DNA from: JBNKHH01 sp050290245
Lineage (GTDB): Bacteria > Pseudomonadota > Alphaproteobacteria > Rhodobacterales > Rhodobacteraceae
Reading direction: 5' to 3'
Length of the DNA: 64,000 bases
Assembly: GCA_050290245.1 (NCBI GenBank)
Contig: JBNKHH010000059.1
Location: 1-64,000, forward strand
Position numbers and translations under genes: made by a program
The notes under the pieces: model-generated
The model's database searches: none
The model's input: only the letters and a program-made list of their open reading frames with translations
Told to the model about the DNA's origin: nothing
Shown here: positions 15,928-25,123 of the stretch, piece after piece
Layout of the letters: the number at the start of each line of letters is the position of its first letter
Numbering within the stretch: position 1 is the first letter of the stretch

Positions 15928-18621
15928 ATGTCGAAGAAAATGCTTATCGATGCCACCCACGTCGAGGAGACGCGGGTGGTGGTCGTTGACGGAAACAAGG
16001 TCGAGGAATTTGATTTTGAATCCGAAAACAAACGCCAACTCTCCGGAAACATCTATCTCGCCAAGGTAACACGGGTTGAACCGTCGCTTCAGGCGGCCTT
16101 CATCGACTATGGCGGAAATCGGCATGGTTTCCTTGCGTTCTCGGAGATCCACCCGGACTACTATCAGATTCCGGTCGCCGACCGCGAGGCTCTGCTGGCC
16201 GAGGAACAGGCCATGGCCGAAGCCGAGGCTGAGGAAGAGGAAAAACCCAAACGTCGTCGGCGTCGTCGATCCAGCCCCGTCAGGGCCAACAGTTCGGACG
16301 CCACCACGACAGAGGAGGTTTCGGAAACTGCGGAAGAGTTGCAGCACGAGACATCGACTGATGGAGGAACTGCCGCCCCGATCGAAGAAACGGCTGATCC
16401 GGCGGATGACGCGGATATCGCAGCCGACGCCGATACTGCAACTGAAGCGGCTGGCGAAACTGCAGCTGCGGCATCTGGCGATTCTGTTGCTGAAATTCCG
16501 GGCATGGACGTTGTCGACCTCGATGAAGATGAAGATGGCGACGACGAGGAAACGCCCTATGTCGCCATGGACGACGCCGCTGAAAAGGACGAGACGATCG
16601 AGGCGGTCGCCGACGATGACACTGCCGAGGAAATCCGCCCACGTCGCAAACAGCGCACGCGCCGTTATAAAATCCAGGAAGTCATCAAGGTCCGCCAGAT
16701 CTTGTTGGTTCAGGTTGTCAAGGAAGAGCGCGGTAACAAAGGCGCTGCGCTCACGACCTATCTGTCGCTTGCCGGTCGCTATTGTGTGTTGATGCCAAAT
16801 ACGGCCCGTGGCGGCGGTATTAGCCGCAAGATCACCCATGCGGCGGACCGCAAGAAACTGAAAGAAATCGCCAGCGAGATCGAGGTCCCAAAAGGTGCAG
16901 GCCTGATCATTCGTACGGCCGGCGCAAAGCGCACTAAGTCGGAAATCAAGCGCGACTATGAGTACCTTCAACGTTTGTGGGAGCAGATCCGCGAGCTGAC
17001 CCTTCAATCTATTGCGCCAGCCAAGATTTATGAGGAAGGCAATCTCATAAAGCGTTCTATCCGCGACCTTTACAGTCGCGAGATCGACGAAGTCCTGGTT
17101 GAGGGCGACACCGGCTTCCGTACGGCCAAGGACTTCATGAAGATGATCATGCCGTCCCACGCCAAGAACGTGAAACATTACAACGACCCGATGCCGCTCT
17201 TCGCGCGTTTCCAGGTCGAAAGCTATCTCGGCGGGATGTTCAATCCGGTCGTCCAGCTGAAATCCGGCGGCTATATCGTGATCGGTATCACCGAAGCGTT
17301 GGTCGCCATCGACGTGAACTCGGGCAAGGCGACCAAGGAAGGCTCAATCGAGGAAACAGCGCTCAAGACAAACCTTGAGGCCGCCGAGGAAGTTGCACGC
17401 CAGTTGCGCCTGCGGGACCTCGCGGGTCTGATCGTGATCGACTTTATCGACATGGAAGAGCGCAAGCACAACAACGCTGTCGAGAAGCGTTTCAAGGAGA
17501 AGCTCAAGACCGACCGCGCGCGTATCCAGGTTGGTCGCATTTCCGGCTTTGGTCTATTGGAAATGTCACGTCAGCGCCTGCGTCCGGGAATGCTTGAAGC
17601 AACGACCCAGCCGTGTCCGTCGTGCCATGGCACGGGCTTGATCCGTTCCGACGACAGTGTCGGTTTGACGATCCTGCGCCAGCTTGAGGAGGAAGGTGTC
17701 CGTCGTCGGTCTCGCGAGGTGCTGGTCAAGGCTCCGGTGTCAATCGTCAATTTCCTGATGAACATGAAGCGCGAGCACGTCGCCCAGATCGAGGCGCGCT
17801 ATGGCATGGCCGTGCGGATCGAGGCCGATCCGCAATTGATCACGCCGGATTTCACCATCGAAAAGTTCAAGACAGCGACGCGGCGTGTCGAAGCTGTTGC
17901 CCCGGTGGTGTCGGTGGACGCCTCGCTGATGGCCGAGATCGACGAAGATACGAGCGTGGAGGAAGAAGAGGTCTCCGCAGAGATTGCAGAGGACGAGGAC
18001 CGTCCTCGCAAGAAGCGTCGCCGTCGTCGCCGTCGTCGTGGCAAGGGTGGTGAAAATCAGGCCGAGGGCGCTGATGCCCAGGCTAATGAGTCTGACGCCG
18101 AGGCATCTTTTGAAGAGAGCGATGAGGGTGCCAATACACAGCCCGAAAGCAAGCCCGAGGCAGACGCGCCCGCGGAAGCCAAGGCAGACGCGCTCGCGGA
18201 AGCCAAGGCGGATGATCCCGAGGAAGTTGAAGCGGAAGCCAAGCCAAAGCGTCGTCGCACCCGCCGCAAGAAAACGGTCGAAGGCGAGAGCGCGTCTGCT
18301 GCTGGCGAAGACGCCGAGGCAAAAGCCGTATCGAGCGAGGCAGACCAGGAACAGCCTGCTGAGGCGGCAGCGCAGCCTGTCGAACCCGAGAAGCCCAAGC
18401 GTCGTCGCACCCGCAAGAAGAAGGTCGAAACCGATGACGCGGCGACACAGGAGGCAGACACCGCCGCACAGCCTGAGACGCATACCGTGGCGGAACCGGA
18501 ACCCGAACCCGTCGTTGCCCCCGCACCAGTTTCGGCTGCTGCAGAGTCCGTGGCCGCAGTGACAACTGAAGAGCCCGAGGCAAAGCCACGCAAGCGTGGA
18601 TGGTGGTCGATGAGCCGTTGA
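15928..18621 (+). CDS. rne: Ribonuclease E
   Basis: An 897-residue endoribonuclease, core of the RNA degradosome. The S1 domain begins at about residue 36 (LAKVTRVEPSLQAAFIDYG) but is split by an acidic, alanine-rich insertion of about 150 residues (roughly 90-240), the alphaproteobacterial form. Catalytic Asp462 (VAIDVNSGKAT) and Asp505 (IVIDFIDMEE), and the zinc-link cysteines Cys563/Cys566 (CPSCHGTG), are intact. The C-terminal scaffold (after about 670) alternates acidic Ala/Glu/Asp tracts with basic KPKRRRTRRKK blocks for RNA and partner binding and ends in GWW. It probably also processes the CcsR RNAs at 29438-29638. Confidence 0.95.
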   Translation: MSKKMLIDATHVEETRVVVVDGNKVEEFDFESENKRQLSGNIYLAKVTRVEPSLQAAFIDYGGNRHGFLAFSEIHPDYYQIPVADREALLAEEQAMAEAEAEEEEKPKRRRRRRSSPVRANSSDATTTEEVSETAEELQHETSTDGGTAAPIEETADPADDADIAADADTATEAAGETAAAASGDSVAEIPGMDVVDLDEDEDGDDEETPYVAMDDAAEKDETIEAVADDDTAEEIRPRRKQRTRRYKIQEVIKVRQILLVQVVKEERGNKGAALTTYLSLAGRYCVLMPNTARGGGISRKITHAADRKKLKEIASEIEVPKGAGLIIRTAGAKRTKSEIKRDYEYLQRLWEQIRELTLQSIAPAKIYEEGNLIKRSIRDLYSREIDEVLVEGDTGFRTAKDFMKMIMPSHAKNVKHYNDPMPLFARFQVESYLGGMFNPVVQLKSGGYIVIGITEALVAIDVNSGKATKEGSIEETALKTNLEAAEEVARQLRLRDLAGLIVIDFIDMEERKHNNAVEKRFKEKLKTDRARIQVGRISGFGLLEMSRQRLRPGMLEATTQPCPSCHGTGLIRSDDSVGLTILRQLEEEGVRRRSREVLVKAPVSIVNFLMNMKREHVAQIEARYGMAVRIEADPQLITPDFTIEKFKTATRRVEAVAPVVSVDASLMAEIDEDTSVEEEEVSAEIAEDEDRPRKKRRRRRRRRGKGGENQAEGADAQANESDAEASFEESDEGANTQPESKPEADAPAEAKADALAEAKADDPEEVEAEAKPKRRRTRRKKTVEGESASAAGEDAEAKAVSSEADQEQPAEAAAQPVEPEKPKRRRTRKKKVETDDAATQEADTAAQPETHTVAEPEPEPVVAPAPVSAAAESVAAVTTEEPEAKPRKRGWWSMSR

Positions 18622-18626
18622 TCCAG

Positions 18627-18649
18627 TGCGGGGGCGTCGTGCCCCCGCA
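18627..18649. terminator. Hairpin between rne and tusA-like gene
   Basis: Perfect 9-bp stem (TGCGGGGGC/GCCCCCGCA) with a 5-base loop in the short gap between two converging genes. No T-tract follows on either strand, so it may be an attenuating or RNA-protecting hairpin rather than a strong intrinsic terminator. Confidence 0.5.
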
Positions 18650-18659
18650 AGCCACCATG

Positions 18660-18887
18660 TCAGGCGCGACGGATTAGATAGGTTTGGACACCGCCAACTT
18701 CGCTGGCCGACAAAAGTTCATGTCCCTGTTCGCTGCAAAAGTGCGGTACATCGACAATCGCAGCTGGATCATCGGCCCGAACCCGTAGCACCGCTCCGCT
18801 TTGCATCGCACGTAGCCGCTTAGCCGCCTTAAGGACGGGCAGGGGGCACAAAAGCCCGGTGGCGTCGAGGTCTTCGTCGGCGATCAT
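18660..18887 (-). CDS. TusA-like sulfurtransferase
   Basis: A 75-residue protein of the TusA/SirA family. The conserved sulfur-carrying cysteine is in DATGLLCPLPVLKA at about residue 13, and DDPAAIVDVPHFC is the second family block. TusA proteins pass persulfide sulfur, for tRNA thiolation or other uses. An in-frame ATG at 18917 would add ten residues (MKYALYRFQT); neither start has a strong ribosome site. It is next to ccdA (divergent), a redox or thiol-handling gene, which may be meaningful. Confidence 0.85.
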   Translation of the reverse strand: MIADEDLDATGLLCPLPVLKAAKRLRAMQSGAVLRVRADDPAAIVDVPHFCSEQGHELLSASEVGGVQTYLIRRA

Positions 18888-19001
18888 GGTTTGAAAGCGG
18901 TAAAGCGCATATTTCATTTTGTCCACCGAGATGTGACCGCGCGTGCGGGTGACGCGTGAGGCGCTATATCGTACAAGACGTTGAGAAAAATCGAGGCACA
19001 C

Positions 19002-19757
19002 ATGTTCGGAATCGATATCTTTGATGCCAGCTTGCTTCCGTCCATGTTCGTGGCGCTGACGGCAGGCATCCTGTCCTTCCTCAGCCCATGCGTCCTGCCC
19101 ATCGTTCCTCCCTATCTCGCATACATGGGGGGGACATCGGTCTCGGATATGGCCGAGGGCGCAGCGCCAGCACGGCGCAGCACCATGATGTCGGCGAGTT
19201 TCTTCGTTCTGGGCCTGTCGACGGTCTTCCTGTTCCTGGGTTTCACTGCGTCGGCTTTTGGTAGGTTTTTCCTGTCGAACCAGGACTGGTTCGTCACAAT
19301 AGCGGGCATTGTCATCATGATCTTTGGCGCCCATTTTTTGGGTGTCTACCGCATCGCTTTTATGGACCGGGAGATGCGCGTCGATGCCGGAGACCGCGGC
19401 GGATCGGCATTTGGGGCCTATATTCTGGGGCTCGCTTTTGCTTTTGGCTGGACGCCGTGCATTGGGCCGATACTGGGTGCAATCCTGTCCCTTGCAGCCA
19501 CTGAGTCCAATGTGGCGCGTGGTACGGCGCTGCTTGGAGCTTATGCGATTGGGCTTGGTCTTCCTTTCCTTTTGGTTGCTGCCTTTTTCCCAAGGCTCGG
19601 CGGTCTGATGGCGTGGATGAGACGACATATGGAGCGCGTCGAACGCATCATGGGGCTTTTGTTGTGGACCGTGGGTCTCTTGATGCTGACAGGAAAGTTC
19701 TCGGACTTCAGCTGGTGGCTGAATGAAACCTTCCCGGTTCTGCAAACATTCGGCTAG
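19002..19757 (+). CDS. ccdA: Cytochrome c biogenesis protein CcdA
   Basis: A 251-residue membrane protein with six hydrophobic segments that carries electrons across the cytoplasmic membrane to reduce periplasmic thioredoxin-like proteins, needed for haem attachment to cytochrome c. The paired redox cysteines are in LSPCVLPIVPPYLAYMGG (first half) and GWTPCIGPILGAIL (second half). The ATG at 19002 has GAGG 7 bases before it. Confidence 0.92.
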   Translation: MFGIDIFDASLLPSMFVALTAGILSFLSPCVLPIVPPYLAYMGGTSVSDMAEGAAPARRSTMMSASFFVLGLSTVFLFLGFTASAFGRFFLSNQDWFVTIAGIVIMIFGAHFLGVYRIAFMDREMRVDAGDRGGSAFGAYILGLAFAFGWTPCIGPILGAILSLAATESNVARGTALLGAYAIGLGLPFLLVAAFFPRLGGLMAWMRRHMERVERIMGLLLWTVGLLMLTGKFSDFSWWLNETFPVLQTFG

Positions 19758-19854
19758 CACCTGCCGGCATTGTTTCACAAACCAAGGAAACCTGCGCAAA
19801 TTTTGCGGAAGTAATCCCTTCCCGAGGGCAAAGGGTTTCGCTAGGTTTCCGGGT

Positions 19855-21141
19855 ATGTTGCACAGGGGCAAGACACATGTGGCGCGTCGCCGGGTGTTTT
19901 ACATCCCCGGCTACGATCCATTTCCGCCGCGCAGGTACCGCGAGCTCTACCGCACGGAGAGTCGCAAACAGGCGCGTATTTCCCGGTACCATATCGAACA
20001 GAAGTCGGATCGCAGCGAGACTGGTTGGCGAGTGCGTGCAGAGATTGACGGGATGCACGTTCAGTCAAAGATCGACGTCCTTGTATGGCACGATCTCGTC
20101 CAGAACTCGATGCGCGCGGGAATATTCGGGACGTATCTCGCGTTGGTCAGGACGGCGTGGATCTATCTGTCTACCGGGACACTTCGGCGCCTGTCCTGGC
20201 TCGCCAAAGGGCCGGTATTGGCTGCGCTCTACCCGATTGCGATGCTGCTGGGACAGTTGCTCGCGGCGGTCGCCGGGGCCTCTGTGCTGGCCAGTTTGGC
20301 GGCTTTTCTGACATTCCAGGGTGGAAGTTTTCTGTCAGGCCTCATGGGGTCCGCGCCCGATACGAAGGGCTTGCTTTGGTCGGTAGTGGGGACCTCGGTC
20401 TTTTGGATGGTTTTCCTGCCAACGATGATCAAGGTGTTGCAGTGGTTCAAGGCAAAGGATGAAAGAACCTTCGCCTATTACCTGATGCACGACTATGCCT
20501 TTACAGCCAAACGCAGGGGAGCTTACCCCGAAGAGATCGAGGCGCGTCTGGTGGAATGGCGACACCGGATTGAGGCGGCGATGCGGGAGAGCGTCGACGA
20601 AGTCCTGATCGTAGGGCATTCGTCGGGAGCGCAGCTGGCCGTTTCGGTCGTGGCGGATATCCTGCGGTCCAACAGGTTTCGGGACACTGGTCCTGCCTTG
20701 TCTCTATTGACCTTGGGCCAGGTCATTCCAATGGTCAGTTTCCTTCCTGAAGCCCGCAGGTTGCGACGAGATTTGCGGCTGCTCGCAACAGATGAAACGA
20801 TTACTTGGCTCGATGTCTCCGCTCCGGGAGACGGGTGTTCGTTTGCTCTTGCTGATCCGGTTTCGGTCTCGGGGGTTGCGCCGCCACGAGGGCAGAAATG
20901 GCCAATCATCATCTCTGCGGCATTTACGAAAACACTGTCGCCCGAGACCCTGAAAGCGTTGCGTCACAGATATTTCCGGCTGCATTTTCAGTATCTTTGC
21001 GCCTTTGATCGGCCTAGTGACTATGATTATTTCAAGATCACTGCCGGTCCGCGGACGCTGGGGCAGCGTTTCCAGGGGCGCCGATCGTCGCAGAGCCGCA
21101 TCGACGTGCCGGCGTCGCGGTTCACCTCGACCATGTCATGA
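19855..21141 (+). CDS. Membrane-associated alpha/beta-hydrolase-like protein
   Basis: A 428-residue protein of no named family that I recognise. The N-terminus RRRVFYIPGYDPFPPRRY looks like the first strand of an alpha/beta hydrolase. Two or three strongly hydrophobic segments follow (about residues 115-160 and 175-200). A nucleophile-elbow motif VGHSSGAQ is at about residue 252 (candidate Ser255). A His/Asp triad is not identifiable by eye. Its last 4 bases (ATGA) overlap the P450 gene, so the two are translationally coupled; a lipid or ester substrate shared with the P450 is a guess. Confidence 0.65.
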   Translation: MLHRGKTHVARRRVFYIPGYDPFPPRRYRELYRTESRKQARISRYHIEQKSDRSETGWRVRAEIDGMHVQSKIDVLVWHDLVQNSMRAGIFGTYLALVRTAWIYLSTGTLRRLSWLAKGPVLAALYPIAMLLGQLLAAVAGASVLASLAAFLTFQGGSFLSGLMGSAPDTKGLLWSVVGTSVFWMVFLPTMIKVLQWFKAKDERTFAYYLMHDYAFTAKRRGAYPEEIEARLVEWRHRIEAAMRESVDEVLIVGHSSGAQLAVSVVADILRSNRFRDTGPALSLLTLGQVIPMVSFLPEARRLRRDLRLLATDETITWLDVSAPGDGCSFALADPVSVSGVAPPRGQKWPIIISAAFTKTLSPETLKALRHRYFRLHFQYLCAFDRPSDYDYFKITAGPRTLGQRFQGRRSSQSRIDVPASRFTSTMS

Positions 21142-22460
21142 TTCCTCCGAAACCGGGTGGGCGGGCCAGGCGCGTGTCGCTGTGGCGATACTGGCAAATG
21201 TTCCGCCAGGACATCCTTTCAGCGCAGCCTGATCACCTTTACAGCGCCAAGATGGCCGAGTTTCGTACGCCCTGGTTCCGGTCTTTCCTTGTGAATACGC
21301 CGGATTTGGTGCGTCGCGTTCTGGTCGAGCGGGCGTCGGATTTTCCCAAGTCCGACCGGGTGATGCAGGGATTGCGGCCTTTGCTGGGGCGGTCGATTTT
21401 CGTCACCAACGGCGCCGAGTGGGAGCACCAGAGGCGGGTGATCGATCCGGCCTTTGAAGGTGGTCGGCTGAAGGAGAGCTTCCCGGCCATACTAGCGGCG
21501 GCGGAAGCCGCGGTGGAAAGGGTCATTCCGGGCGTGCTCGACGTGGAAGCCATGGCCAGTCATGCGACGGCGGATGTCATCTTTCGGACGCTGTTTTCGA
21601 TCCCGATCGAGAATGGGTTGGCGGCAGAGACCTATCAGGCATTTCGCGATTTTCAACGCGTTCAGCCAGTGGCGACCTGGGCGGCCTTGATGCCTTGGCT
21701 GCCGGTGCATCATCCGCGAAGGGCGCGGGTTGCGGCGGCAAGATTAAGAGAATTGATTCAGGAACTTGTCTCGAAACGCCAGGCCGAAATTGAAGAAGAG
21801 ACGGCACCTCGGGATTTGGCGACGATGATCATGACCACTCCCGACCCGCAGACCGGGAACAGGTTTACGGAAGCGGAAATGGTCGACCAGGTGGCGATCT
21901 TTTTTCTGGCAGGCCACGAGACCAGCGCGGCCTTGCTGGGTTGGGTTCTCTGGTGTTTGGCGGCTGACCCTGAATGGGGCGAAAAGGTCGCCGACGAAGC
22001 CCGCCTTTTTGCTGAATCTCCTGCGTTTTCAAACGTATCGGGATTGAAGGCCACACGGAACGTGTTGCGGGAAACCTTGCGGCTGTATCCCCCCGTGCCG
22101 ATGTTCGTGAGGGAGGCGGCGGTGGAAGAGGTTTTTCGCAAGAGAGACGTCAGGCGTGGCTCTCAAATCGTAGTTTCGCCCTGGCATCTCGGCCGACATA
22201 CGGACCTTTGGAGCGACCCGGATGTTTTCGACCCAGCACGTTGGGAGCAGGGTAAGCCGGCACCGCGCGAGGCCTGGCTGCCGTTCTCGGAGGGGCCGCG
22301 GGTCTGTCCCGGAGCGGGGTTTGCCATGCTGGAAGCAGCAGTCTTGTTGAGCGCACTGATGGCAAAATATCGTTTTGAAACCATGGAGACGCCTGTTCCC
22401 GTGGCACATTTAACCGTGCGCGCCAGGGATGGGATCCGCTTGCGGGCGGTGCCGCGCTGA
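21138..22460 (+). CDS. Cytochrome P450
   Basis: A 440-residue haem monooxygenase, soluble (no membrane anchor). The I-helix oxygen-activation motif AGHETS is near residue 258, ExxR is in ETLRLYPPVP, and the haem-binding loop is PFSEGPRVCPGAGF with Cys390 as thiolate ligand. Glycine at the usual FxxGxR position is kept (SEGPRVC). Electron donors are not encoded beside it; the adrenodoxin-type ferredoxin at 28284-28607 is a possible partner. It overlaps the upstream hydrolase-like gene by 4 bases. Substrate unknown. Confidence 0.92.
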   Translation: MIPPKPGGRARRVSLWRYWQMFRQDILSAQPDHLYSAKMAEFRTPWFRSFLVNTPDLVRRVLVERASDFPKSDRVMQGLRPLLGRSIFVTNGAEWEHQRRVIDPAFEGGRLKESFPAILAAAEAAVERVIPGVLDVEAMASHATADVIFRTLFSIPIENGLAAETYQAFRDFQRVQPVATWAALMPWLPVHHPRRARVAAARLRELIQELVSKRQAEIEEETAPRDLATMIMTTPDPQTGNRFTEAEMVDQVAIFFLAGHETSAALLGWVLWCLAADPEWGEKVADEARLFAESPAFSNVSGLKATRNVLRETLRLYPPVPMFVREAAVEEVFRKRDVRRGSQIVVSPWHLGRHTDLWSDPDVFDPARWEQGKPAPREAWLPFSEGPRVCPGAGFAMLEAAVLLSALMAKYRFETMETPVPVAHLTVRARDGIRLRAVPR

Positions 22461-22592
22461 GGCATTGCGCTCTCCGAGGTTACTTGCACCAGGAAGAACG
22501 GCCACTGTTCAAGTGGGGTTTGTCGCTGCGAAAGCATCTAGGAAAGCGGGAAATCGCGGATCAGATTTCTGTTGGCTTTGCGTCAAAAACCG

Positions 22593-22811
22593 TCACGCGC
22601 GGTAGTGATGCAAAATGAAGACCCTTATGGCCGAGGCGAGGCCGGTGTCGGCGTCGCGGGACGCGTCGATTTCACTGGCTAAATCATTCAGACCACGGCT
22701 TTTTTCGGCGGCAATCGCACGGAAGGCCTGCCAGAATTCATCCTCCAGAGTGACGCTTGTGCGGTGGCCCTTGAGGGTCAACGAATGCTTTACCGGGCGT
22801 CCCATCGTCAC
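22593..22811 (-). CDS. Ribbon-helix-helix small protein
   Basis: A 72-residue protein with an RHH DNA-binding-like core: KGHRTSVTLEDEFWQAFRAI forms the strand and first helix, followed by a second helix to about residue 60. Function unknown; likely a small regulator. I used a GTG at 22811 because it overlaps the stop of the DUF4169 gene (GTGA), which implies coupling; an ATG six bases later (22805) gives MGRPVKHSLTL and is equally possible. Confidence 0.8.
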   Translation of the reverse strand: MTMGRPVKHSLTLKGHRTSVTLEDEFWQAFRAIAAEKSRGLNDLASEIDASRDADTGLASAIRVFILHHYRA

Positions 22812-22984
22812 TTGTCCCGGCGGTGGCCGTCGAGGTCGCGGCGGGCCTTTTCGGCCGCGGCGCGCTCGGCCGACTTTTCGGCGCCAGTGCGGCCGAACTT
22901 AACCGCGTTGGCGTCGGCCTCGGCGCGTTTCTGGTCGCGGGCCTTTTGTTTGCGGAAGCGGTTCAGGTTTACAGGGGTTGTCAT
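22808..22984 (-). CDS. DUF4169 small basic protein
   Basis: A 58-residue, highly charged protein (MTTPVNLNRFRKQKARDQKR, then repeated Ala/Glu/Arg/Lys to DLDGHRRDK). I recognise it as DUF4169, found widely in Rhodobacterales and usually beside an RHH gene as here. No function is established. It lies upstream of fumC's end on the same strand, 174 bases beyond the fumC stop. Confidence 0.75.
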   Translation of the reverse strand: MTTPVNLNRFRKQKARDQKRAEADANAVKFGRTGAEKSAERAAAEKARRDLDGHRRDK

Positions 22985-23115
22985 GGCGATAAGCCTATCC
23001 CTGCGGGGGCTGCTGTCAAAGGCTGTTTGCCGCGGCGCGCGAGGCTGCAACCCCTTCTGGTGAAAACTTGCGCATGGATGCCTGGCAGGACTCGGTCGCA
23101 GCGTAGCCGGCCCGA

Positions 23116-23142
23116 AAAGTGAGGGGGCGCGGCTGCGCCCCC
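23116..23142 (-). terminator. Hairpin after fumC
   Basis: Perfect 8-bp GC stem (23123-23130 with 23135-23142, GGGGGCGC/GCGCCCCC), followed on the minus strand by TCACTTTTCGG. It lies 16 bases past the fumC stop codon in terminator position. Confidence 0.65.
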
Positions 23143-23158
23143 GTTCCTGTGCTGTCGC

Positions 23159-24550
23159 TTACTTGGGCCCGATCATATCTTCTGGCCGCACGATGCGGTC
23201 GAAGGTTTCTTCGTCGACAAAGCCAAGCGCGATGGCCTCTTCGCGGAGCGTCGTGCCGTTCTTGTGGGCGGTCTTCGCAACCTTGGTGGCATTGTCATAG
23301 CCGATGGTGGGCGCAAGCGCGGTGACCAGCATCAGCGACTCGCGCATCAGTTTGCCGATGCGCTCTTCGTTTGCCTTGGTGTCCTGCAGCATTCGCAGGG
23401 TGAAGCTGTCAGCGACATCACCGAGAAGCTGCATCGACTGCAACATGTTGTAGGCCATCATCGGGTTGTAGACGTTGAGCTCGAAATGGCCCTGCGATCC
23501 GGCGAAGGAGATCGCCGCGTCGTTACCGAGGATATGGGCGCAAACCTGGGTCATGGCCTCGGCCTGGGTCGGGTTGACCTTGCCGGGCATGATGGAGGAG
23601 CCGGGTTCGTTTTCCGGCAGGATCAGTTCCCCGAGGCCAGAGCGCGGGCCGGAGCCGAGAAAGCGCATGTCGTTGGCGATCTTGTAGCAGGCCATTGCTG
23701 TGGTCTTGACCGCGCCGGACATGAAGACCATCGCGTCGTGCGCCGCGAGTGCTTCGAACTTGTTAGGGGCGGTGACGAAAGGCAGGCCGGTGATCTTCGC
23801 CATTTGGGCAGCGACGGTCTCGCCCCAGCCGACGGGAGAGTTGAGGCCGGTGCCGACGGCGGTTCCGCCCTGGGCGAGTTCATAGATGCCGGGGAGCGCC
23901 AGCTTGATGCGCTCGATGCCATTGCGAACCTGCATGGCGTAGCCGGAAAACTCCTGGCCCAGCGTCAGCGGTGTGGCGTCCTGGGTGTGGGTGCGGCCGA
24001 TCTTGATGATGTCCTTGAACTCTTCCGTCTTGGCTTCCAGCGCGGCGGCGAGTTTCTCAAGCCCCGGCAAGAGCACGTCGCGCGCAGTCGTTGCGACGGC
24101 GATGTGCATGGCCGTAGGGAAGGTGTCGTTGGACGACTGGCCCATGTTGCAGTGATCATTGGGGTGAACCGGGTCCTTGGAACCGATCACACCGCCCAGG
24201 ATTTCGATGGCACGGTTCGAGATGACCTCGTTTGCGTTCATGTTCGACTGCGTGCCCGAACCGGTCTGCCAGACGACGAGCGGGAAGTGGTCGTCGAGCT
24301 TGCCCTCAATGACTTCGCCAGCGGCTTCGATGATGGCGTCGGCCAGCGTCGCATCCAGAGCGCCGCTGGCTTTGTTCGCCTCGGCGCAGGCCTGCTTGAT
24401 TACGCCGAGCGCGCGGACGATGGCGACGGGCTGTTTTTCCCAGCCGATCGGGAAATTCATCAGGCTGCGCTGTGTCTGGGCGCCCCAATAGCGGTCAGCC
24501 GGAACTGCAAGCGGGCCAAAGCTGTCGGTTTCGGTACGGGTATCGGTCAT
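23159..24550 (-). CDS. fumC: Class II fumarase
   Basis: A 463-residue homotetrameric, iron-independent fumarate hydratase of the citric acid cycle. The signature GSSIMPGKVNPTQ is intact, as are HPNDHCNMGQSSND and the opening RTETDSFGPLAVPADRYWGA. ATG 24550 was chosen; the frame extends upstream without family similarity. Separate transcription is likely, as the upstream SRPBCC gene ends 85 bases away. Confidence 0.95.
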   Translation of the reverse strand: MTDTRTETDSFGPLAVPADRYWGAQTQRSLMNFPIGWEKQPVAIVRALGVIKQACAEANKASGALDATLADAIIEAAGEVIEGKLDDHFPLVVWQTGSGTQSNMNANEVISNRAIEILGGVIGSKDPVHPNDHCNMGQSSNDTFPTAMHIAVATTARDVLLPGLEKLAAALEAKTEEFKDIIKIGRTHTQDATPLTLGQEFSGYAMQVRNGIERIKLALPGIYELAQGGTAVGTGLNSPVGWGETVAAQMAKITGLPFVTAPNKFEALAAHDAMVFMSGAVKTTAMACYKIANDMRFLGSGPRSGLGELILPENEPGSSIMPGKVNPTQAEAMTQVCAHILGNDAAISFAGSQGHFELNVYNPMMAYNMLQSMQLLGDVADSFTLRMLQDTKANEERIGKLMRESLMLVTALAPTIGYDNATKVAKTAHKNGTTLREEAIALGFVDEETFDRIVRPEDMIGPK

Positions 24551-24635
24551 GTAATGCTCTCCTCGCGGGCTGCGAGGAGAGCTATAGGCAAGCTGTTGAG
24601 ATAAGACAATTGCGCGATAGTGTCCTACCACCGGA

Positions 24636-25106
24636 TCATGCAGCACGGGCGATGACAACGCCGTCCTCGAGATAGGCTTTGTTACCGTCGATGAGTTTGT
24701 TCAGGAGCTTTTTGAACTGGGGCTTCATGAGCGGGATCATCACTTTGCCGAGGATGCCAAACTTGGGCGTGAACTCCATTGTGAAGTTCACTTCGGTCCG
24801 GTTTGCGGCAAGGGGTATCAGCTCGATCGTGGCCACAGCGCGTTTCAGAGGCATGGTGCCATTGTAGATGTCGACCGCAATTTTGCGCTCGGGGACGTAG
24901 GCGATGATCTTCTCCTGGATGTAATTCTTGCCGTCGTTCAGATCGCACTGGCGCGTGGCACCGAGGCCGGTTTCGCCGTTGTCGCCGATCAGAAAGGACC
25001 GGCTCAGGTTGGGATTGAACTTGTCGACATTGCCATAGTCGTTCCAGCTGTCCCAAACCTTGGCGACGGGGGCGTCGATCATGCGTTTCAGGTGAACTTT
25101 TGCCAT
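24636..25106 (-). CDS. SRPBCC (START-like) family protein
   Basis: A 156-residue protein of the polyketide cyclase/dehydrase-like SRPBCC fold: IDAPVAKVWDSWNDYGNVDKF at the N-terminus forms the typical opening and a long amphipathic C-terminal helix closes the pocket (MKPQFKKLLNKLIDGN). These bind small hydrophobic ligands. It starts 17 bases after the dehalogenase gene ends, so the two form an operon; it might bind the substrate or product of that enzyme, which is inference. AGGAG lies 6 bases before the ATG. Confidence 0.8.
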   Translation of the reverse strand: MAKVHLKRMIDAPVAKVWDSWNDYGNVDKFNPNLSRSFLIGDNGETGLGATRQCDLNDGKNYIQEKIIAYVPERKIAVDIYNGTMPLKRAVATIELIPLAANRTEVNFTMEFTPKFGILGKVMIPLMKPQFKKLLNKLIDGNKAYLEDGVVIARAA

Positions 25107-25123
25107 TGATAGTCTCCTTAATA

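Noticed and set aside
15532..17178. 548-codon minus-strand ORF
   Set aside because: Antisense to rne and its leader; phenylalanine-rich reading produced by complementing the acidic repeats.
23264..24604. 446-codon plus-strand ORF
   Set aside because: Antisense shadow of fumC.
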